From Candidatus Methanoperedentaceae archaeon (GTDB lineage Archaea; Halobacteriota; Methanosarcinia; Methanosarcinales; Methanoperedenaceae): DNA of 9,530 nt. How positions within the stretch are numbered: position 1 is the stretch's first letter; each line of letters begins with the position of its first letter. The position numbers and the translations under genes were made by a program. The notes under the pieces are model-generated. The model searched no databases. It was not told where the DNA came from and worked only from the letters and a program-made list of their open reading frames with translations. This document shows positions 5,687 to 9,530 of this stretch, piece by piece. The DNA lies in NCBI GenBank assembly GCA_027371625.1, contig DAHXMQ010000226.1, positions 1 through 9,530 on the forward strand, in the 5' to 3' direction.

Positions 5687-6226
5687 ATGGGCTTGAAGCT
5701 CTTATTAGTGTTGTTCTCACTTGCGGTGGTCTCAGGATGCATCGCCTGGGAAAAGGAGGTAAATACTATGGAGAAGATTACTGTTTCAAGCGAGGCATTT
5801 AAGGAGGGTGAAGCAATCCCGTTAGAATATACCTGCGATGGAAAAGATGTTTCACCTCCGCTATCATGGAAAGGAGTACCTGAAAATGCGAAGAGCTTAG
5901 CGCTGATAATGGATGATCCTGATGCTCCAATGGGAACATTCGTTCACTGGGTGCTCTTCAATATTCCTTCTGACACAACGACGCTTCCTAAGGGAATTCC
6001 GAGAAACCAGACCCTTGCTGACGGAAGCAGCCAGGGAATGACGGATTTCGGCAGAACTGGTTACGGCGGTCCATGCCCTCCGAGGGGGACGCACAGGTAT
6101 TATTTCAAGGTATATGCCCTTGACACAATGCTTGACCTGCGGAGTGCAACCAAGCAACAGCTTGAAAACGCTATGAAAGGGCACGTGCTTGCACAGGGCG
6201 AGCTGATGGGAAGATATGCAAGATAG
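5687..6226 (+). CDS. PEBP-family (YbhB/YbcL, Raf-kinase-inhibitor-like) protein with lipoprotein leader
   Basis: This is a 179-residue protein. Residues 1-17 are a hydrophobic signal ending in a lipobox-like VSGC (Cys18), so the mature protein should be lipid-anchored outside the membrane. The rest is a phosphatidylethanolamine-binding-fold domain of normal length. It has YTCDGKDVSPPLSW (48-61), the ligand-pocket motif DDPDAPMGTFVHW (76-88) and GGPCPPRGTHRY (127-138). PEBP proteins bind anionic or phosphate-bearing ligands; the ligand of the prokaryotic branch is generally unknown. There are two credible starts. ATG 5687 has a leaderless-type TATA box and encodes the signal. ATG 5768 (Met28) has a strong GGAGG at 5755-5759 eight bases upstream and would give a cytosolic form with the complete domain. 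Both may be used. Confidence 0.9.
   Translation: MGLKLLLVLFSLAVVSGCIAWEKEVNTMEKITVSSEAFKEGEAIPLEYTCDGKDVSPPLSWKGVPENAKSLALIMDDPDAPMGTFVHWVLFNIPSDTTTLPKGIPRNQTLADGSSQGMTDFGRTGYGGPCPPRGTHRYYFKVYALDTMLDLRSATKQQLENAMKGHVLAQGELMGRYAR
5755..5760 (+). promoter_or_regulatory. Internal Shine-Dalgarno GGAGGT inside the PEBP gene
   Basis: AAGGAGGT ends seven bases before ATG 5768, exactly after the lipoprotein leader. It would direct translation of a 152-residue leaderless-protein form starting MEKITVSSEAF. Confidence 0.5.
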
Positions 6227-6234
6227 TATGCTGG

Positions 6235-6360
6235 TATATAGATATTGCATTGGCAGAACTGGTGGGTATTGATAAATATAAAGCAGAAGAAATGGTGGAA
6301 AAACTCCTATGGCCGGGGGAGTTAATGGAAAAATGCAGCGGACGATTCAAAATTGTCTAA
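6235..6360 (+). pseudogene. Orphan C-terminal coding fragment
   Basis: Frame 1 after the PEBP stop reads IDIALAELVGIDKYKAEEM then VEKLLWPGELMEKCSGRFKIV to TAA 6358-6360. The residue pattern (helix, KxxEEMVEKLL, W-PGELME, then a GRFKIV strand) looks like the last part of a winged-helix domain, as at the C-terminus of some archaeal DNA-binding or replication proteins. There is no start codon or ribosome site for it; upstream it runs into the PEBP gene in another frame. It is therefore most likely the surviving tail of a lost gene. The parent family is not identified. Confidence 0.4.
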
Positions 6361-6361
6361 T

Positions 6362-6402
6362 CTGGAGATCAGGATCTTCAGACCTTACTTGTGGAACCAC
6401 AA
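6362..6402. promoter_or_regulatory. Two adjacent DNA dyads upstream of the Rieske gene
   Basis: CTGGAGATC-AG-GATCTTCAG (6362-6381) is a 9-bp inverted repeat with one mismatch. Seven bases later TTGTGG-AA-CCACAA (6389-6402) is a perfect 6-bp inverted repeat. The two-base spacers are too tight for ideal RNA loops, so protein-binding operators are more likely than a terminator. A T7 run at 6440-6446 follows farther on and could end upstream transcription. The rest of 6227-6501 is AT-rich, with no other gene seen. Confidence 0.35.
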
Positions 6403-6447
6403 AAACCAATGAACTATTATTCAATAAAAAAATAATCTATTTTTTTC

Positions 6448-6459
6448 CAAATTTAAACC
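6448..6459 (+). promoter_or_regulatory. TATA-like box of the Rieske operon
   Basis: CAAATTTAAACC near 6448-6459 predicts transcription starting around 6480. That leaves a leader of about 20 bases before ATG 6502 and would exclude the in-frame TTG at 6469. Confidence 0.35.
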
Positions 6460-6501
6460 ACAATCCTATTGAAGAAAGAAGAAGCACATAGAGAATTGAA
6501 C

Positions 6502-6999
6502 ATGGCCGATAGAATAGCCCTTACTATCACAAGGAGAAAGCTCACTGAAATATTGATGGGTCTGGTTGCATTATTTTTGACAGTGAGTGTGGTGGCGGCG
6601 ATATTGAAATATCTATGGCCGCAGACATCGTCTGTCAGTGAAGCAAGCATGGTAAGAATAACCGCTGTGGATGATGTACCCGTAGGCATTACAGGAAAAC
6701 CGTTTGTGTTTCATGGCAAAGCTGCCTTACTTTTACACATGCCTGCAGGTTTCAGGTGTTTCGGGGCTGTATGCACTCATCTTGGATGTATAGTAAATTC
6801 AAAGCTCGATGATGGTGATATCCTCTGCCCATGCCATCTTAGCAGATTCGACCCGAATACAGGTGCTGTAATTTCGGGACCTGCGCCATCGCGCCTGCCT
6901 ACCATTGATGTTGAAGTAAGAGAAGGGACAATCTATGCGCTCAAGTGGAAAGACCTGGCTTATGTGATATCCATCCCATTTTATGCAGGTGCTGCATGA
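6502..6999 (+). CDS. Membrane-anchored Rieske [2Fe-2S] protein
   Basis: This 165-residue electron-transfer protein has an N-terminal TRRKL that resembles a twin-arginine signal. One hydrophobic anchor follows (about 15-39), then the Rieske domain. Cluster motifs are CTHLGC (91-96) and CPCHLSRF (109-116). By analogy with bc1 Rieske proteins, Cys91, His93, Cys109 and His112 bind the cluster, and Cys96/Cys111 form the disulfide. The following GAVISGPAPSRLP (121-133) matches the usual Gly-Pro-Ala-Pro loop. Position 113 is Leu where Gly is common. It should act on the outer face in a quinone/cytochrome b-type complex, but no cytochrome b gene lies in this window. ATG 6502 is chosen over TTG 6469 because of the TATA spacing; the longer form would add 11 charged residues. 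A methyltransferase follows in the same transcript. Confidence 0.92.
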   Translation: MADRIALTITRRKLTEILMGLVALFLTVSVVAAILKYLWPQTSSVSEASMVRITAVDDVPVGITGKPFVFHGKAALLLHMPAGFRCFGAVCTHLGCIVNSKLDDGDILCPCHLSRFDPNTGAVISGPAPSRLPTIDVEVREGTIYALKWKDLAYVISIPFYAGAA

Positions 7000-7012
7000 G
7001 GCAAAGCATACC

Positions 7013-7675
7013 ATGACGATTCCAACCCGCGAAGATGTTATTAACATCTATAGAAAACGAGCCAAGCGTTACGATATCACTGCAAACCTGTATTACCTCA
7101 TAGGATTCAGGGAGGGGGCTTATAGAAAAAAAGCTGTCGATGCACTCAATCTGCAGCGTGGAGATACTGTCGTGGAGATCGGCTGTGGCACAGGCATGAA
7201 CTTCTCACTACTACAGCAGGCGATAGGACATGATGGAAAAATCATCGGCGTTGATTTGACCGATGACATGCTGGCACAGGCTCGAAAAAGGGTAGAGGAA
7301 AAGGGATGGGCAAATGTCGAGCTTGTGGTGAGTGATGCAGCATCATACAAATTCCCTGAATGTATTGATGGGATCATCTCTACTTTTGCACTTACACTGG
7401 TTGCGGAGTATGACAAGGTCGTCCAGAACGGATGCCTGGCTTTAAAGCCGGGAAAACGGTGGGCAGTGCTTGATTTTAAAATGCCCTCAAGCCGTGTCTC
7501 GTGGTTAGCACCATTATTGGTCTTACTAACCCGGCCATTTGGCGTAACCGTTGAACTGGCAGAACGCCACCCGTGGGAATCCATTAATAAGTACCTCAGG
7601 AATGCCTCCATGACCGAGTTCTATATGGGCTTTGTCTATATAGCTGCAGGTGAGCGGGCGAGAGATGGATGTTGA
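7013..7675 (+). CDS. Class I SAM-dependent methyltransferase
   Basis: This 220-residue Rossmann-fold methyltransferase has SAM motif I VVEIGCGTGMN at 53-63, the acidic ribose-binding Asp81 in GVDLTDDM, and Asp108 in VVSDAA. A post-motif LALKPGKRWAVLDF lies at 142-155. The arrangement resembles the UbiE/phospholipid-methyltransferase group, but the substrate cannot be read from sequence. A hydrophobic stretch WLAPLLVLLTRPFGVTV (164-180) could contact a membrane or a lipophilic substrate such as a quinone or lipid. The gene starts 13 bases after the Rieske stop, with GAGG at 6998-7001, so the two are co-transcribed. An in-frame ATG at 6983 overlaps the Rieske gene and has no better ribosome site. 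A role in maturing a quinone or lipid used near the Rieske protein is speculation. Confidence 0.87.
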   Translation: MTIPTREDVINIYRKRAKRYDITANLYYLIGFREGAYRKKAVDALNLQRGDTVVEIGCGTGMNFSLLQQAIGHDGKIIGVDLTDDMLAQARKRVEEKGWANVELVVSDAASYKFPECIDGIISTFALTLVAEYDKVVQNGCLALKPGKRWAVLDFKMPSSRVSWLAPLLVLLTRPFGVTVELAERHPWESINKYLRNASMTEFYMGFVYIAAGERARDGC

Positions 7676-7807
7676 TGAGGACTTCAACTGAAGATTCTTG
7701 ATTTGGATTCATCGCGCTAACATTCCAAGTCCTGTCTAACGAGTGTAACTATTGGGTATCTCTTCCTCGCCAATCTCACCCTAATCTTTTATGTGACTTG
7801 TGCTTTA

Positions 7808-7823
7808 TAAAAAAAATAAAAAT
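7808..7823 (-). terminator. T-rich terminator after ccdA
   Basis: On the minus strand, T5-A-T8 lies about 27-42 bases after the CcdA stop. Runs of T alone terminate archaeal transcription. The rest of the 174-base stretch 7676-7849, between the convergent methyltransferase and CcdA genes, shows only a weak CTTCA-AC-TGAAG dyad at 7688-7699 or thereabouts and no gene. Confidence 0.5.
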
Positions 7824-7849
7824 GTACCAGGCTTAGTTATTTTAAACCC

Positions 7850-8578
7850 TCAAATTAAACTGGGAAAGTAATGAAGTAGTTTTGCCTCGATAAATTTATC
7901 CACTCCAAAAATCATCATCAATCCTGCAAGTATCAGGGCTAGCCCGGAGAGCTTTTTAAAGAACGGGCCCCTCTTCACGAACCATGTAACATTGCCCGAC
8001 ACTCTTTTCCCTGAATATGCTATTATTAGCATTGGGATACTGACACCTGCTGAATATACTAAAAGAAGAAGTCCGCCATGAAATAAACCACCCGTGCTTG
8101 CTGAACTCTCGGCAACGAATGCAAGCACAGCGCCCAGAATGGGACCAACGCAGGGTATCCAGACTATACCTAGGGACATACCAAGGAAGACCCCTCCAAG
8201 AAGTCCTTCTTTGGGGGCTATCGATTCAATGTTTCCAAGAAATGGTATGTGCTGCCGTCCCAAATTAACAATATAGCTTGATATCCTGATATATTCGTTG
8301 TTTATATCATTGTCAAATAAAACAGCACCCATGCCTATGATGAAAAATATAGCGAACCACCGCAGGTAATCAGCAAAAGATGCAAAAGATGCCAGTGCAG
8401 AAACCAGAATACCCATCACTGTGAACGTAATGGACATCCCGGAGACGATAGCAAGTGGACGGTATCTGGAGCCTACAGAACCTGATAATACTGCAGGCAG
8501 TATGGGGAGGACACACGGCGTAATTACTGTTGCCATTCCTGCGATAAAAACCAATAGTACTGATGGCGCTGTAGGCAT
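7850..8578 (-). CDS. ccdA: CcdA/DsbD-type thiol-disulfide transfer membrane protein (cytochrome c biogenesis)
   Basis: This 242-residue polytopic protein passes reducing equivalents from cytoplasmic thioredoxin to extracytoplasmic thiol proteins, for example for cytochrome c maturation. Six membrane helices are visible at roughly 5-33, 42-64, 72-90, 125-158, 165-190 and 205-226. The redox cysteine pair sits in the two mirror-image motifs TPCVLPILPAVL (Cys22) and IPCVGPILGAVL (Cys143), the hallmark of the family. Length is normal for CcdA. ATG 8578 has no Shine-Dalgarno sequence and lies 135 bases from the nearest minus-strand TATA box. A signal-peptide-like sequence upstream is in another frame; see the entry at 8581-8680. 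The gene ends at a T-rich terminator. Confidence 0.92.
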   Translation of the reverse strand: MPTAPSVLLVFIAGMATVITPCVLPILPAVLSGSVGSRYRPLAIVSGMSITFTVMGILVSALASFASFADYLRWFAIFFIIGMGAVLFDNDINNEYIRISSYIVNLGRQHIPFLGNIESIAPKEGLLGGVFLGMSLGIVWIPCVGPILGAVLAFVAESSASTGGLFHGGLLLLVYSAGVSIPMLIIAYSGKRVSGNVTWFVKRGPFFKKLSGLALILAGLMMIFGVDKFIEAKLLHYFPSLI

Positions 8579-8580
8579 TT

Positions 8581-8680
8581 ATTGTCTGTTTTTTCGCTCA
8601 TGTTCTGCGCCAGTGCAACTGCTGTACCTAATACCAGCAGCATTCCGAGCATTCCAGCAGCTAAAGCAGTCTTTTTTCAT
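8581..8680 (-). pseudogene. Signal-peptide leader upstream of CcdA, out of frame
   Basis: ATG 8680 begins MKK. If the run of six A residues (minus strand, 8672-8677) is read as five, the frame continues TALAAGMLGMLLVLG then TAVALAQNMSEKTDN. That is a complete signal peptide with an ALA-Q cleavage site. As written, the frame instead gives a non-hydrophobic peptide stopping just before ATG 8578. ATG 8680 and ATG 8578 are in the same frame, 34 codons apart. One extra A in this run and one missing A in AATAAATG at the CcdA start would together make one continuous signal-peptide-CcdA protein. The alternative is a real leader remnant of a different exported protein. A TATA box at 8713-8719 is placed for the 8680 start. 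Confidence 0.5.
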
Positions 8681-8711
8681 ATTTGTCATCTCATTGTAAG
8701 ATATGATAATA

Positions 8712-8720
8712 CTATATAAG
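8712..8720 (-). promoter_or_regulatory. TATA-like box for the CcdA unit
   Basis: CTTATATAG on the minus strand, centred near 8716, predicts a transcript start near 8689. That is a few bases before ATG 8680 and over 100 bases before ATG 8578, which favours 8680 as the original start. Confidence 0.45.
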
Positions 8721-8734
8721 AATTTACCCTGATA

Positions 8735-9530
8735 TTACTTTATCTCCAATCCCCTAACGAATATTCCCTGTTCCACGATCTCTCCAATTATCTTTCCTCC
8801 CAGCTTCTTCGAAGCCTCGCGCGCCTCGCTCTTTGATACCACGACCACAAAACCCATGCCCATATTAAATGTCTTGTACATCTCGACCTCATCCACATCC
8901 CCCTCCTCTTGAAGGAATCTGAAAATGGACTGTGGCATAAGCGGGTCTGTGATATCAAATCCATGTCCAGTGATGCGGTGGAGTTTCATAAGCCCGCTCC
9001 CGGTTATATGGGCAAGACCGTGAATGTCGAATTCGCGGACAGCGTCCAGTATTTCCATGTATATTCTTGTCGGGATTAAAAGCTCCTCCCCGATAGTGGT
9101 TTTTTTATTATAAGGGAATAAATCATGATACGAGTAGCCCGAATCCTTTATAATTTTTCTGACAAGCGAGTATCCGTTGCTGTGCACCCCGTTTGAAGGA
9201 ATACCTATAATGGCGTCCCCGATTTCAATGCGCTCGCCTGTGATAATCCTGTCCTTTTTCACCATCCCAAGGCATGTGCCCGCAAGGTCAAAACCCCGGA
9301 CGATATCGGGAAGTGTGGCAGTCTCTCCTCCAACTATGGTGATTCTCGAGATCTCAGCGCCTTTTGAAAGCCCTCCCCCGATCTGCCTCATGATTTCTTC
9401 GTTAGGTTCCTGTATTGCGATGTAATCCACGAAAGCAAGGGGCTCGATTCCCATTGCAAGAAGGTCGTTCACGTTCATGGCTATGCAATCTATACCCACT
9501 GTGTTCCATTTTTTCATTTCGTTTGCTATA
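8735..9530 (-). CDS. purM: Phosphoribosylformylglycinamidine cyclo-ligase (AIR synthetase), N-terminus outside window
   Basis: This is the purine pathway enzyme that uses ATP to close formylglycinamidine ribotide into aminoimidazole ribotide. The frame runs open through the right edge (IANEMKKWNTVGIDC), so the first ATG seen at 9517 is internal and the protein begins outside. Family motifs are MNVNDLLAMGIEPLAFVDYIA, GGGLSKGAEISRITIVGGETA, FDLAGTCLGMV, GDAIIGIPSNGVHSNGYSLVRK and AHITGSGLMKLHR. The last two are the PurM-type Gly-rich and nucleotide-binding segments. The C-terminal TFNMGMGFVVVV is also typical. About 265 residues are visible of a usual 330-345. It is read toward CcdA, with 54 bases between its stop and ATG 8680. 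No frameshift is seen. Confidence 0.95.
   Translation of the reverse strand, partial: IANEMKKWNTVGIDCIAMNVNDLLAMGIEPLAFVDYIAIQEPNEEIMRQIGGGLSKGAEISRITIVGGETATLPDIVRGFDLAGTCLGMVKKDRIITGERIEIGDAIIGIPSNGVHSNGYSLVRKIIKDSGYSYHDLFPYNKKTTIGEELLIPTRIYMEILDAVREFDIHGLAHITGSGLMKLHRITGHGFDITDPLMPQSIFRFLQEEGDVDEVEMYKTFNMGMGFVVVVSKSEAREASKKLGGKIIGEIVEQGIFVRGLEIK

Noticed and set aside
6309..6491. A 60-codon plus-strand frame starting MAGGVNGKMQ
   Set aside because: It overlaps the better-supported frame-1 fragment and then crosses the dyads and AT-rich promoter, with poor composition. I treat it as chance.
7120..7611. A 163-codon minus-strand frame opposite the methyltransferase
   Set aside because: The plus strand encodes a complete SAM methyltransferase with motifs; the antisense product has low-complexity Ser/Ala runs and no domain.
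8735..9517. purM starting at the ATG at 9517
   Set aside because: The frame stays open to the window edge and the residues before this Met fit the family, so the true start lies outside.

Overview
The window looks archaeal. It carries a proteasome-activating nucleotidase (PAN), an archaeal MBF1-type transcription factor with a zinc ribbon, a Roadblock/LC7 protein and a VapBC pair. Several start codons lack a Shine-Dalgarno sequence but have a TATA-like box about 25-30 bases upstream, as in leaderless archaeal transcripts. A Rieske iron-sulfur protein and a CcdA-type thiol-redox membrane protein beside this informational gene set suggest a respiring member of the Methanosarcinales, perhaps a Methanoperedens (ANME-2d) relative. 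That placement is inference from gene content, not a proven taxonomy.

Layout. 1-171: the end of a small membrane protein. 331-627: an unrecognised two-helix membrane protein closed by a clear hairpin/T-tract terminator. 703-2456: a 344-residue unrecognised protein, an 18-codon mini-ORF, a DUF488 protein and a broken acylphosphatase-like gene. 2457-2793: mostly non-coding, with a hairpin, a 10-bp tandem repeat and a possible 32-codon leaderless ORF. 2794-3404: a vapBC toxin-antitoxin operon. 3434-5209: MBF1 (minus) and PAN (plus) diverging from a 51-bp region that seems to hold two interleaved TATA boxes. 5275-5643: Roadblock/LC7. 5687-6226: a PEBP-family (YbhB/YbcL) protein with a lipoprotein leader and a second, well-equipped internal start. 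6227-6501: an orphan C-terminal coding fragment and two DNA dyads. 6502-7675: a Rieske protein and a class I methyltransferase in one transcription unit. 7850-8680 (minus): CcdA, preceded by a signal-peptide sequence in a shifted frame. 8735-9530 (minus): purM, cut by the window edge.

Functional themes. PAN unfolds substrates for the 20S proteasome and shares its promoter region with MBF1. The Rieske/methyltransferase pair and CcdA suggest extracytoplasmic electron-transfer chemistry and disulfide handling. PurM is purine housekeeping. I see no CRISPR array, tRNA, rRNA, transposase or phage gene. The most notable oddities are PAN's C-terminus (MFA in place of the Hb-Tyr-X proteasome-docking motif), the compensating frameshifts around the CcdA leader, the possible dual-localised PEBP protein, and the decayed acylphosphatase.
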